A stretch of DNA of 64,000 nt from Tachypleus tridentatus (GCF_004210375.1 NC_134833.1:45936782-46000781), one strand, 5' to 3'. Shown: positions 47,001-54,680, numbered from the stretch's first letter. Translations and numbers: made by a program. Notes: generated by a model from the letters alone, not told the origin.

Positions 47001-49164
47001 TATTATTCAAGAAACAACCATTTTCATTGGAATTAACAAGAATTTTCAGCAGAAGAAACAGTATTGTGGCCTTCGAATGATCCTTGTTTGAACTTCCGGA
47101 GAAACAACACGTATAACTTGTTTTTTTGTTGATAAGGGTAAAACTACACAAAATACTAGGTGTGTTGTAGTCAACTTAAAGATAGTTTGATTGTTTGAGA
47201 AATTCGCTCAAAGCTACTTCTGTTAGCCGTCTATTAATTTAAAAACTGATAAAATAGAGAGAAGGTATTTGATCAACAGCACTTACCATTAACTTTTGAG
47301 CAACTGTAATCGAACAGTGAAATTTGACAGTTACTTTTATAACACACCCACGGCTCCAAACTGCAAAGCACGTTTATGTTGTAAAGTTTGTTTGAAGTTA
47401 AGCACAAAGCTACACAGTGGGATATCTGTGCTCTGACCATCACGGGTATAGAAACCCGGCTTATAGCATTGTAAGTTTATAGGTTGACAAATTGACAGTC
47501 CAACACGTTTACCATTAAGTCATGCCAGAATCAGCTACATAACGATCGAGTCCTAGTTTAACTGTTTTAAGTCCTAACGTTCATTTTTGAGCCATCTGCG
47601 AAGGACTGTTTTATAGTAAATGTATCAAAATGTCAGCATAATTGAATGTTGTTGATATTCATTACTTTCAAAGTATTATATATTTACATGAAAATTTTTC
47701 TTTGTTTGGATTTTCGCTCAAAACTCCACAAAAGGCTATCTACGCATAGCCGTATTTTGGGACTTGACATTTATTGTTTTGGTTCACATACGGCTCGAAA
47801 TGGGAGCGCGTGCATGCTGCAAAAAAGTCGTGAATCACGATTCGTTAGATTCAAAGTTTGACCATGTTTATCACTACGCCACATCCTGACCCTATACATC
47901 CTTTAAGCAGAGAATACCTATATAATAAATAAAAACTACACCACTTTATAAAAACAAGAAAATTTAAAATTAAATTACACCTATCATCTTTGAATAAGGT
48001 AATTTAAGTTGAAATAAAGCTCACTGAAATAAATTGTCGGTATGAAACATCCATAATAAGTTAACCTCCGAAAAAGGTAATACAAGTGGGCGAAACTGAT
48101 ATTTTCTGCAATTGTATGAAGATCAATTATAAGTACTTAGAGTTCATAGTACAATTTGAATTCATGAATAAAATTACATTAAAAATGTATTTGGAAATAA
48201 TAAGTTTCGACGGCTCTGTCGCGGTCACATGCATTTTAAGCAAAGAACATAACTAGAATAATAACAGATATCAATATTATTAAACAAATAAAACATCACT
48301 CTATAACGTAGGGATCTTGACATGAGAAGTTTAGAGGAATGTATATTTTAAATTTTATAAAATGTACGTTGTATTCGTATGTTGTGATACTTCTACTAAG
48401 CAGTGGTTTAAAATGTGTTGAGTCTCTCAATAGTGTAATTAATTTATGCTACTTTATAAACTAGCCAAGTTTATCTTTGAGTTCAGTTAAGCAAAGAATA
48501 TTGAAAAACTGTTATAAGCAGCAATTACTAATATCTGAAAGTCGTAAGAACGTCTGAAGCTATATTCATTACCTTTGGGAATTGAGAATTTCTGTCGCTC
48601 TTTTTCCCAATTGCTAAAGCTAGCTGTGAGTGCTTGGGTCATTTTTTGATTGGTCCCTGGAGTCAGTGGCGGCACCTGGGTGGGGATATCTGAAACAGAA
48701 TGACTTAAAATATATCATTAATCAAGATACAGTAAGCTCAGACGAAAATGTTAAAATTTTATTTTCTCCTCAGAGTAGGATTTCGTGATATTTAGATTAG
48801 ACAGGTATTATAGCCAACATACGATTAATGTTGTGTGATGGCTCTTATATCAGTCGTTGTGTTCAAAAATCACTATCAAATTTTGCTATATCTGAACTTG
48901 AATAAACATAAAGCTCGAAAATTTAGTACAAAGAGTAGACGTTACAATCTAAACAATAAAAAAAAAAGAATATTTTTTCTGTATAATAAACTCAACATCA
49001 ATGTAACGTATTATCTTTCTACATGATCGATAAAAATCATCAAGAAAATCATTTGAATGATAAAAAAGTTAATTTTATTTCATATGATAATCATTAAGTA
49101 AGTATAAAATACCTCCAACCAGATGAAGTCTAGGTGTTATTACTTTCCAGCCCAAGCGTGTCAT
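25707..49164 (-). CDS. ETS1: ETS-family transcription factor (ETS1/ETS2/Pointed class), seven coding exons
   Basis: A nuclear DNA-binding activator of the receptor tyrosine kinase/Ras/MAPK pathway. It binds GGAA/T cores. The seven coding exons are 49164-49113, 48689-48573, 45100-44900, 41068-40880, 29263-29033, 27898-27560 and 26047-25707. All introns are GT-AG with phase 1 junctions, and the total is 1470 nt (489 codons plus stop). Order of parts: a short N-terminus, a Thr-Pro site at residue 27 in the position of the MAPK target of ETS1 and Pointed, a Pointed/SAM domain (about 40-123), a linker rich in Pro/Asn/His, an inhibitory-helix-like [14 protein letters not shown] before the ETS domain, and the ETS domain (about 379-465). 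The length is close to vertebrate ETS2. Alternative promoters with other N-termini, as known for Drosophila pointed, cannot be excluded. Whether it is an ETS1, ETS2 or duplicated Pointed copy cannot be decided here. Confidence 0.93.
26048..27559 (-). other. ETS intron 6
   Basis: A 1.5-kb intron, AT-rich, containing a family-3 SINE (26726-26843). The ORF at 26149-26460 on the minus strand is hydrophobic and shows no family resemblance. Confidence 0.7.
26726..26843 (+). mobile_element. tRNA-headed SINE, family 3
   Basis: The head reads GTAGCACAGCGATATGTCTG with a B-box-like region GGGTTTCTATACCCG, then a short body with TTTTGTGCTTAACTTC and the tail AAACAAACAAA. Other copies are at 47386-47532 and 54586-54680. 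The head differs from family 1, so it is a separate SINE lineage sharing the same tail type. Confidence 0.75.
27560..27898 (-). CDS. ETS1: ETS gene exon 6: linker and inhibitory helices
   Basis: The acceptor TTTTACAG| precedes 27898, and the donor chosen is G|GTGTGT at 27559. An upstream GT (27568) would also keep frame phase but drops YSG, which is conserved before the ETS domain. The exon encodes a Pro/His/Asn-rich linker ([16 protein letters not shown]) and ends in [14 protein letters not shown], matching the autoinhibitory helix region that precedes the ETS domain in ETS1. Confidence 0.88.
27899..29032 (-). other. ETS intron 5
   Basis: A 1.1-kb AT-rich intron. I see no repeat or exon within it. 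Confidence 0.7.
29033..29263 (-). CDS. ETS1: ETS gene exon 5: linker
   Basis: The acceptor TTATAG| precedes 29263 and the donor G|GTAATT follows 29033. It encodes a Ser/Thr/Tyr/Pro-rich linker ([18 protein letters not shown], later [18 protein letters not shown]). Two Ser/Thr-Pro steps (STPSTP) could be kinase sites. The exon is less conserved than its neighbours and is placed by reading-frame continuity and splice phase. Confidence 0.85.
31568..32704. repeat. About 200-bp tandem duplication, second copy split by mariner
   Basis: Copy one (about 31568-31765) and copy two (about 31774-31935 plus 32674-32704) share GGAATGGATAGACATTTGAA, GAGTGTTGTGAAGCGAATTT, AAATTACAAACAGCA and CACGTAAGGGAAATTTACAA in order. 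Copy one has no mariner between AAATA and CACGTAAGGG, so it shows the empty site. Confidence 0.88.
31936..32671 (+). mobile_element. Internally deleted mariner element
   Basis: Terminal inverted repeats include a perfect 22-bp match (CTGTTCAAAAAATACGCGGA... at the left, its complement at the right), with a TA duplication at 31934-31935 and 32672-32673. The reading frame at 32132-32344 (about 70 residues) encodes the mariner N-terminal helix-turn-helix part ([20 protein letters not shown], later RPGRPST). A jump then leads to the C-terminal catalytic end (HPPYSPDLA near 32381, [11 protein letters not shown] near 32605). The middle, with the first two catalytic aspartates, is gone. At 736 bp against a usual 1.3 kb it cannot encode an active transposase. 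Confidence 0.93.
33022..33291 (-). mobile_element. tRNA-headed SINE (family 1)
   Basis: The tail side (TTTTTAATTCCGCGCAAAGC on plus) starts near 33030, and the tRNA-like head (complement of CTTGGCCATGCCGGACC) ends near 33291. The full body is present with moderate divergence. Confidence 0.9.
33298..33400 (-). mobile_element. tRNA-headed SINE, family 2
   Basis: On plus it reads CACATCGGGCTATCTGCTGA, then AAGGGGAATCGAACACCTGA, then ACTTACCACTAGGGG. This is the reverse complement of a tRNA-like head with a GGTTCGATTCCCC-type B box. The same structure occurs at 45783-45895. It abuts the family-1 SINE at 33022-33291. Confidence 0.7.
34181..34462 (-). mobile_element. tRNA-headed SINE (family 1), young, 12-bp target duplication
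   Basis: A full-length copy, GC-rich and close to the family consensus. The direct repeat TGTAAGCAACAG flanks it at 34169-34180 and 34463-34474. The T-rich tail (TTTTGTTTTGTTTGTTTTTG) is at the low end. Its clean duplication and low divergence mark a recent insertion. Confidence 0.96.
34532..34811 (-). mobile_element. tRNA-headed SINE (family 1), young, 9-bp target duplication
   Basis: This is nearly identical to the copy at 34181-34462 and in the same orientation, 69 bp away. It has its own target duplication TCAACTAAA at 34523-34531 and 34812-34820. It is therefore an independent insertion, not a tandem duplication. The ORFs 34694-34897 and 34734-35024 lie mostly in this SINE and are not genes. 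Confidence 0.96.
35560..36590 (+). pseudogene. Gypsy-type protease-linker and integrase remnant
   Basis: The plus strand has a [12 protein letters not shown]-like linker near 35660-35700. An integrase N-terminal region lies at about 35890-36180 ([12 protein letters not shown]; later [20 protein letters not shown] and [13 protein letters not shown]), with the zinc-binding histidines visible but the cysteines lost. A late integrase segment sits in the frame 36227-36448 ([20 protein letters not shown]). Stops and deletions separate the pieces, and the catalytic core is missing. It lies inside an ETS intron, antisense to the gene. Confidence 0.7.
36601..37215. repeat. 41-bp minisatellite, about 15 units
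   Basis: Units begin TAGACCAGCGAGTGACCACC and continue AAGTATACTAACGATTTGTTA. The first starts are at 36602, 36643 and 36684, a strict 41-bp spacing, with small indels later (around 36950 and 37100). The array begins only a few bases after the Gypsy integrase remnant, so it may come from that element's 3' non-coding part or LTR. Divergence is moderate. Confidence 0.88.
37908..38137 (-). mobile_element. 5'-truncated tRNA SINE (family 1)
   Basis: The tail side TTTGTTTGTTTTGAATTTCA begins near 37908. The copy ends inside the B-box region (GGGATTCGAACGTGCG), without the outer head. The target duplication TTATGTAAGA lies at 37898-37907 and 38138-38147. This is truncation during reverse transcription. 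Confidence 0.9.
38826..38952 (+). mobile_element. Decayed SINE 3' half (family 1)
   Basis: It contains AGAGTAGCTCAAGAGTTAGC and GGTTAGCTACTTTCC in the order of the SINE body, and a tail AAAATAAACAAA. It is heavily diverged, and the head cannot be recognised. Confidence 0.6.
39450..39645. repeat. 100-bp tandem duplication
   Basis: GATACCAGATTC followed by GAGAAATG or AAGAAATGG, CATACAA-type and GTAACTGTTAAA segments recur at a 100-bp offset (39461 and 39561). Two copies, about 85 percent alike by eye. Confidence 0.7.
39872..40109 (+). mobile_element. 5'-truncated tRNA SINE (family 1)
   Basis: It starts within the tRNA-like region (GGGTACGGGTTCTAATCCC) and keeps the whole body and an AAACAAACAAACAA tail. 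A short target duplication AAATCTGT flanks it (39864-39871 and 40110-40117). Confidence 0.88.
40362..40570 (-). other. Unidentified coding-like, GC-richer island in ETS intron 4
   Basis: A minus-strand frame (40529-40362, 55 codons) begins [20 protein letters not shown] and is cysteine-rich further on. An overlapping plus-strand frame ends [20 protein letters not shown] and more. Both look unlike random translation of the AT-rich surroundings, but they cannot both be under selection. I recognise no family. It may be a fragment of an uncharacterised mobile element. Confidence 0.3.
40880..41068 (-). CDS. ETS1: ETS gene exon 4: linker after the Pointed domain
   Basis: The acceptor CTTAAG| precedes 41068 and the donor G|GTAAGA follows 40880. 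It encodes [19 protein letters not shown] and an acidic, aromatic stretch ([12 protein letters not shown]) that could act in transactivation, then a Pro-rich part. The phase joins exon 3 (AAA G|CC) and exon 5 (G|GT GGA). Confidence 0.88.
41069..44899 (-). other. ETS intron 3 (3.8 kb)
   Basis: No SINE or transposase is recognised. A charged plus-strand frame (42846-43028, [20 protein letters not shown]...) and a plus frame at 44370-44600 stand out slightly from the AT-rich background but match nothing I know. The rest is AT-rich. Confidence 0.5.
44900..45100 (-). CDS. ETS1: ETS gene exon 3: Pointed (SAM) domain
   Basis: The acceptor TTTACAG| precedes 45100 and the donor G|GTATGA follows 44900. 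It encodes [20 protein letters not shown], then [20 protein letters not shown] and [20 protein letters not shown]. This is the helical Pointed domain that docks MAPK and co-activators in ETS1/Pointed. The signature WAVxEFSL and GDILWEHL segments are conserved. Confidence 0.96.
45783..45895 (-). mobile_element. tRNA-headed SINE, family 2
   Basis: On plus it reads TATAGCAAAGCCGCATCGGA, then GGGGAATTGAACCCCTGA, then ACTTACCGCTGTACTAGCGG. The minus strand is thus a tRNA-like head (GCTAGTACAGCGGTAAG) with a GGGGTTCAATTCCCC B box. It is a better preserved copy than 33298-33400. Confidence 0.75.
46028..46309 (+). mobile_element. tRNA-headed SINE (family 1) with 10-bp target duplication
   Basis: The head GGAATGGCCAGGTGGTTAAG begins at about 46032, with the B box GGGTTTGAATCCC. 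The body is diverged. The direct repeat TTGTTTTCAT flanks it at 46018-46027 and 46310-46319. Confidence 0.92.
47190..47381 (-). mobile_element. Decayed SINE (family 1)
   Basis: The tail side reads AAATTCGCTCAAAGCTACTT on plus. The body is recognisable only in parts (TAGCCGTCTATTAATTTA, ACCCACGGCTCC). It abuts a family-3 SINE. Confidence 0.6.
47386..47532 (-). mobile_element. tRNA-headed SINE, family 3
   Basis: On plus it reads GTTTGAAGTTAAGCACAAAG, GGGATATCTGTGCTCTGACC, and ACGGGTATAGAAACCCGG (the B-box complement). It is a diverged copy in the opposite orientation to 26726-26843. Confidence 0.7.
47698..47885 (-). mobile_element. Decayed SINE (family 1) with internal deletion
   Basis: It begins with TTTGGATTTTCGCTCAAAAC and GGCTATCTACGCATAGCCGT on plus, then skips most of the body and ends near CCATGTTTATCACTACGCCA. 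Shorter than full-length copies by about 80 bp. Confidence 0.5.
48573..48689 (-). CDS. ETS1: ETS gene exon 2: MAPK site and start of Pointed domain
   Basis: The acceptor GTTTCAG| precedes 48689 and the donor G|GTAATG follows 48573. It encodes [20 protein letters not shown] and [18 protein letters not shown]. The LTP threonine (residue 27) is in the position of the ERK site that activates ETS1 (Thr38) and Pointed. The helix that follows is part of the extended Pointed domain. Confidence 0.93.
49113..49164 (-). CDS. ETS1: ETS gene exon 1: short N-terminus (predicted)
   Basis: An ATG with G at -3 (GAGGAGATG) opens 17 codons ([17 protein letters not shown]). It ends at a donor G|GTATTT whose phase joins exon 2 exactly (G|AT, giving Asp before IPTQ). 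An in-frame TAA lies two codons upstream, so this is the first possible start. It gives a total length divisible by three. The residues are not conserved with vertebrate ETS1, so other first exons may exist. Confidence 0.65.
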
Positions 49165-51060
49165 CTCCTCTTATGTCTTGCATTCCTGAGTTTTTGTCTT
49201 TGCTAACCACTTAAGATTCGAAGGTTAGGCACAGTATATTCTAATATAAAGTACGACTGAACTTGTAACGATTTTTCAACTTTTAGTTATGAAGAGTCAC
49301 ATTTTAATTTAATTAAGATCTCTCGTGACGTAACACTGAAAGAAGTTTCCCGTTTTTAAAGGCATAAGTTAAAATCCTTAGTACCAGCACTTCATGAAAC
49401 GGTGCAGACAGAAATACGTTCACTGGTAGTTTCAAACTGAATCAACCAACCACATGTATTCATATCGAACTATATCATACAAAAGGTCTACAGATTATAC
49501 TATTTAGCGAAGGAACCATGAATAAGGAAAATTTGCCGTTTGACTTTACTGCAGTCTAAGATCCTGCTGAGATCACTAACACTCGCTACCCGACAATAAT
49601 AAAAGTTGAAGTTATTTCACAAACAAACGCTCTGAACAGTACTATCACTTAGAATGAATGTAAGGGCTCGGGGCACAGTAATTATGTCCTCCTCCGCCCT
49701 CTACCAACTGGTATAATCAGTCTCAATGGTTTGAGTCACAGAACTCAGCCATGAATGGGAGATGAAAGAGTAGTTGCATACAAGCCATAGCGCTTGCAAC
49801 GGGCGTGCCGTCTCGAGCTGGCCACGCGCCGTGAACATGGCCGCTGTTAAGATTACGGTAAGTGTCTGATGGCTTTCACCAGCGAAGTGACGTTTTGCTA
49901 TATTGCAGAAATTATATATACATATGAATTGTTATCTTTTGTGCTACTCACCTAATTATTTATTTAATAATAACACAAAATAAAACAGAGACACTTGTTA
50001 GGTTATTCACAATTTTTAAAGTGTATGTTTTATTTAAAAAGTACGCGTTTATAATAAGGTGAATAACTTTTTCTCAGTCGCAACGATCAAGCACTTTATA
50101 TTGAGCTTACTTGTTACTTATTTCATGTTATATTTTGGAAAAATATATTTCATGTTATTTTTATACCTTAGATAGTTCTTACAGTGATTATCTCATAACC
50201 GATATTTCAAGTTTTATTCATGCAAACGAAGTATCCGTTACTTCTTCTAATAATTTGAATTTCTTCAGTGACTGGAAATTTTATATTAAGACATGAGTTT
50301 CATAGTTGTTGTGCAATTTTTTATCACATTAAATTTAATAACGATTATAAACAACAGCTTTTAATCTAACGCTTTTAATGAATAAATAGAGTGTTATTGT
50401 TTTACGTACAAATTAAATTCATTCAAAATAGCACATCACATATGAATTTCATAAATTAATCAGTTCAGTGAATATTATTATTTAAATTCCCACCTATAGA
50501 ACGCACTTACAGAAAATAGTCAAAAATGGACATTTTATTTACATTTTCTATACTCATGACAGCCCTTTTAAAATCGAATAATTTTGAGAAAGTTATTAGA
50601 CATACTATGCTACACACTTCTGAACTCAAATGTAATATTAGTAATTTCTAAAGTCCTTACTTACGTACGAATTAAGATATTTTAAAACACAGAAGTAAAT
50701 CCCAAAAATCAACTTTTCCATTTATGTTCATCCAGCCTTTGGTTTAGATTAGACATTCACTAATGAATAGGCAAACTGCCTGCTAACGCTGCATATATCG
50801 TATACTTTATATTTATCTTATTAACATTTCGATATTTTTCACATAGCTAAATTATATCCAATATATCTTATATTTAGAGCACTTGTTACTGTACTAACCT
50901 TTCAGAAATTAGATCTTTTAATAACATGCCACCTTTTAGTGATTACAAATATTCTAATACTTCTGTTTTTTCATTCAAAGGTAAAATCAAATGTTGATTT
51001 TTTTTTCAGCGTTCGAAATCAAGTACAGCTGTATATAGTGACTTTTAAAGATGGTTAATG
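49165..51060. other. Putative ETS 5' region and upstream sequence
   Basis: The 5' untranslated region probably extends upward from 49165. The segment 49650-49860 is clearly richer in GC and CpG (CTCGGGGCACAG, GGGCGTGCCGTCTCGAGC) and is a promoter candidate. It contains a possible plus-strand exon at 49837-49857. Above 49900 the DNA is AT-rich with nothing recognised. Confidence 0.45.
49837..49857 (+). other. Possible divergent first coding exon (7 codons)
   Basis: The plus strand reads GTGAACATGGCCGCTGTTAA and reaches ACG|GTAAGTG, a strong donor. The seven codons would be MAAVKIT. ATGGCCGC followed shortly by a donor in a CpG-richer patch is common for first exons, but no downstream exon was found. 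Confidence 0.3.
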
Positions 51061-51064
51061 CTCT

Positions 51065-51650
51065 GCTTTATGTCCAAGTACATTATTGTGTAGTTTTTCA
51101 GATATTTCACATGTTGTCTTATTTATGGGGTGAAGTGTGCTGTGATTGTTCAGGTTATTTTATGTTATGATTAATAGTAACTTGTGATCGAAGCTAGTCA
51201 CCCACTTAGATCAAAACTAAAAATCAATTCGATAACGATCTAGTCTAATTATTGTTTTCCCGCGTTCTTACTTATAAAGATTAGAATTAATTGTTTCATT
51301 ACATGGGTACCTTCACTGTTAACGATATTTTCCGCCATAAACCCAGTAACATCTAACGACGTTCTTCAAGTTATCAAAATTTCCGTTAGGGACAGGGTGT
51401 ACATCGTGCAGTGATTATATCAGTTGTTATGTGTTCTGTCTTATGTCAGGGGTATAGTTTGGTGTAAATGTTTCAGTTATTTTGTGTTCTGTTCTATTCG
51501 ATCTCAAGTAAATCATGTAATGCTGTGAGATATTTTAAGTTCTGTTTTATGTACGGGGTGCATGTTGTCGCGACTGTTTTAATTATTTCATGTTCCTTAT
51601 TACTCACTGGGTAAATCCTGTTATGACTGTTTGCTCTGTCCCAAAGATTT
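51065..51650. repeat. Decayed minisatellite, unit about 53-55 bp
   Basis: Units contain TTCAGTTATTTTGTGTTCTG- and TTTATGTCAGGGGTATAGTG-like parts and a GTGATTGTT-like end. Starts fall near 51096, 51149, 51421, 51474 and 51529, with an unrelated part at about 51200-51400. Strongly diverged. Confidence 0.55.
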
Positions 51651-51824
51651 TTCACGGTTTGTCATAAGTTTAAGTATATAAATTTTTAATCAATATAATA
51701 TTTTATGTTACGTTTTCTATATTGACACATTTCTTATTTTGAGGAAATACAAAACATTATACACGACGAGAGTCTACATAGAGTATAATTTATTCTAGTT
51801 AACCTACAGAAGTACACAGTAGCC

Positions 51825-52098
51825 GGCCCGGCATGGCCAGGTGGGTTAAGTCGTTCGACTCGTAATCCGAGGGTCGCAGGTTCGCATCCCCGTCGTACCA
51901 AACATGCTCACCCTTTCAGCCGTGGGGGCGTTATAATGGGACGGTCAATCCTACTATTCGTTGGTAAAAGAGTAGCCCAAGAGTTGGCGGTGGGTGGTGA
52001 TGACTAGCTGCCTTTCCTCTAGTCTTACACTGCTAAATTAGGGACGGCTAGCGCAGATAGCCCTCAAATAGCTTTGCGCGAATTTCAAAACAAACTAA
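51825..52098 (+). mobile_element. tRNA-headed SINE (family 1), well preserved
   Basis: The head GGCCCGGCATGGCCAGGTGG begins at 51825, then the full body and the tail CAAAACAAACTAAAC. The flanks ACACAGTAG and ACATAGTAG form a near-perfect target duplication. tRNA-scanning software may call its first 75 bases a tRNA; the attached SINE body argues against that. Confidence 0.95.
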
Positions 52099-52896
52099 AC
52101 ATAGTAGTTACGTTGGAAATACTTTTAGTTCCAGTAATTGCTGCTAATGTCTCGTGTAAAGCTTTAACAGCCATATGTTTTACCAATAGCAGCATTGATT
52201 TAGTACATTTCTTGCGATTGGGAACTGTACTATATGAAGTTATGAAATGAGAAAACGCGAAATTTTAATAAAATCGAATATTTTAAACATAACATGTATT
52301 TTAAAGTGGGAAAATATGCAAAACACTAAATATTTTTCAATGTATTTAGAATAATATCATTACATTGCTCTACAATACGGTGATACAAAGTAACAAACTT
52401 CAAGCAGTACAAGTTAAATCAGTTTCTCAGGATATAATATATGCTGTCGGAATCAGAAATGAAATCAGAACTGAAGTTAATTTCATAGTGATAGTCAACA
52501 ATAGATTAAAAATCATATTTCCTTCGTTGTCAAATAAGGTTATTCATAGTTAATTTAGTTAAATTAACTACATATATCTCTAAGGAGTGTACATAATAAA
52601 TGACTTTAGTAAAGATATATTCTTGCTCACGTTCTTTCTAGGCAAATGAATAAACATATGTGTTTTCAGAGATTCTACTCTGTGAGGTCTTCTGTAAACT
52701 ATTGCTAAAATTATAACGTGTTTTGTTCTACTGTTTGGCATGTTATGAACATATAAACACATATAATTTGGCACGACTATGTGTTGAATGATGATTACAA
52801 GCGCGTGCATCATTCCCTAGAAATTCAGTAACAAAATATTGTGCAAATAACAATTTTAAAAAATAAAAGGTGTGTTAGATTTCGTAACTCATTATA
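52099..52896. other. No recognised gene
   Basis: AT-rich sequence with short random ORFs (for example 52365-52553 and 52580-52813). Confidence 0.5.
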
Positions 52897-52898
52897 TA

Positions 52899-53307
52899 TT
52901 GGGTTGAGGAATAATTCGTGAGCGTTTTTTCAAGTTAAAAAAATATATTCATAAATGAAACGCTTTCGCAAAATATTTGATGTCATTTGGTAGATAATTT
53001 TTTGCTCTAATAGATGGTGTGTTTGATATTTATATGTCTTTAATTTTTTGCTTTCATTTTCAGCTCATTAAATGGAATGTCAAGTGGACAAAATCGAGCA
53101 TTTTCGACACCATCTGCTTTTCGCATTTAATTTCTTGCAATTTCGTTTAAAACAATGCATACTATATACCTAGGTATTACATGAAATAAAGTATCATAAT
53201 AAATGTTTTGGGTGTAATGTGTTCATGCATTGAAGTATTGTATAGTCTTGCATGTAATGCTTGAATGAAATTATTTAAAAACGCTCACGAATTATTCTTC
53301 AACCTAA
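52899..53307 (+). mobile_element. Mariner-derived MITE, 409 bp
   Basis: The terminal inverted repeats are TTGGGTTGAGGAATAATTCG... at the left and the complement of TTAGGTTGAAGAATAATTCG at the right, about 30 bp long. TA duplications flank it (52897-52898, 53308-53309). An ATG at 53072 opens a short frame (to 53173) starting MECQVDKIEHFRHHLLFAFN, which resembles the N-terminus of mariner transposase before it goes out of register. It is thus a deletion derivative of a full mariner, of a different lineage from that at 31936. Confidence 0.93.
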
Positions 53308-53957
53308 TATATACATATTATATCATTTCATATACCAGGGTCGTTAACACGTTTTTATGATTTTTAACGGTTGCCTCTCGTAACTCGGAAGAAAGTAGAG
53401 ATCGACACAATAGTCCGTTTGAGGTTTGGGGTATGTAAGAAGGTGGTAATAGAAAATGTGAAGTATTCTGTTATTTTATTTCTCCTAGAGATCTAGTGAC
53501 GCATCGATCGGTAGTCTATTTCAAGTGACATGAATGTAAAAAATCTCGAGATTTCTCACGAACAAAGGTTTTCAGACTAAGATGTGTATAATATACATAT
53601 GTTTAATATTAAAAAAATACAACATTCTGTCTTCTATTATTCAGGTTATTACGTATCAGTATAAGGTTATTTATGTAAACATCACTTCATCTTACTATTC
53701 CTTTTATTATTACTGAATGAACGGCACGTGTTTGTATATATAGTAGCAACATCTACTAAATTGACTTTTAATGTTTATGCAAAACAATTCTGTAACATCA
53801 GAGCTGACAGGACGGGCTAAATTAACGGAAAGAAGTGTAACCAAGTGTCTGTACTTAAAATAACTATACAGCTTGAGTTTTATTCGATTAGCTGATTAAT
53901 CAATTCATTGTTTGAAAGGTGGAAGGAATATCAAACTTTGTTATACTAGTAAGTGTG

Positions 53958-54182
53958 ATTTCTGAACTTCGCGCAAACTTACACGAGGGTTATCTGCGCT
54001 AGCCGTCCGTCTTTTAGTGGTGATAGACAAGAAGAAAGGCTGCTAGTCATTACCATCTACCGCGAATTCTTGGGCTAGTCCTTTACCAACGAATATTGTA
54101 ATTTACTCATACAGCTGAAAGGGCTAACATATTTGTTGTGACAGGGATTCGAACTTGCAGGTCCTCATATTGCCGTTACTTG
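53958..54182 (-). mobile_element. tRNA-headed SINE (family 1), one arm of an inverted pair
   Basis: The tail side (GAACTTCGCGCAAACTTACA on plus) lies low and the B-box complement (GGGATTCGAACTTGCAGG) high. The outermost head is lost. It faces the SINE at 54190-54458 head to head. Confidence 0.88.
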
Positions 54183-54189
54183 TGTGAAT

Positions 54190-54458
54190 GACCCAGCATA
54201 ACCAGATTGTTAAGGCACTCGACTCGTAATCCGAGGGTCGCAGGTTCGAATCCCCGTCACACCAAACATACTCGCCCTTTCAGCTGTATGGGCTTTATAA
54301 TGTTACGGTCAATCCCACTATACGTTGGTAAAAGAGTAGCCCAAAAGTTGGCGGTGGGTAGTGATGACTAGCTACTTTTCCTTTAGCCTTACACTGTAAC
54401 ATTAGGGACGACTAGCGCAGATAGCTCTCGTGTAGCTTTGTGCAAAATTCAAAACTAG
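54190..54458 (+). mobile_element. tRNA-headed SINE (family 1), other arm of the inverted pair
   Basis: The head GACCCAGCATAACCAGATTG begins 7 bases after the previous SINE. The B box GGTTCGAATCCCCG is intact. The body ends in TAGCTTTGTGCAAAATTC without a long A-rich tail. Confidence 0.9.
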
Positions 54459-54585
54459 TGAGAAATATTGCCATGTTTACTGTCTATCTCTTTTTTGGAC
54501 AATATATATAGATATATATTATAGAAACACATATTCATTGTTATATTGCACACTTTCCAGCAATCGATATTTACTTTATCTGGAT

Positions 54586-54680
54586 TTTGTTTCTTAAAGT
54601 TAAGCACAAAGCTATACTATGGGCTATCTGTGCTCTGCCCACCACGAATATTGAAACCCACCTTCTAGGGAGGGGCAGAA
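54586..54680 (-). mobile_element. tRNA-headed SINE, family 3, truncated
   Basis: On plus it reads TTAAAGTTAAGCACAAAGCT, GGGCTATCTGTGCTCTGCCC and CACGAATATTGAAACCCACC, ending soon after the B-box complement. Confidence 0.7.

Larger units (their letters stand above)
45101..48572 (-). other. ETS intron 2 (3.5 kb)
   Basis: It holds a (TAA)n microsatellite near 45421-45447, a family-2 SINE (45783-45895), family-1 SINEs (46028-46309, 47190-47381, 47698-47885) and a family-3 SINE (47386-47532). The remainder is AT-rich without recognised features. Confidence 0.7.

Noticed and set aside
51825-51900. A tRNA gene (also at 15677, 54190 and other SINE heads)
   Set aside because: The tRNA-like part is followed each time by the same SINE body and A-rich tail with target duplications, so these are SINE heads and not functional tRNA genes.
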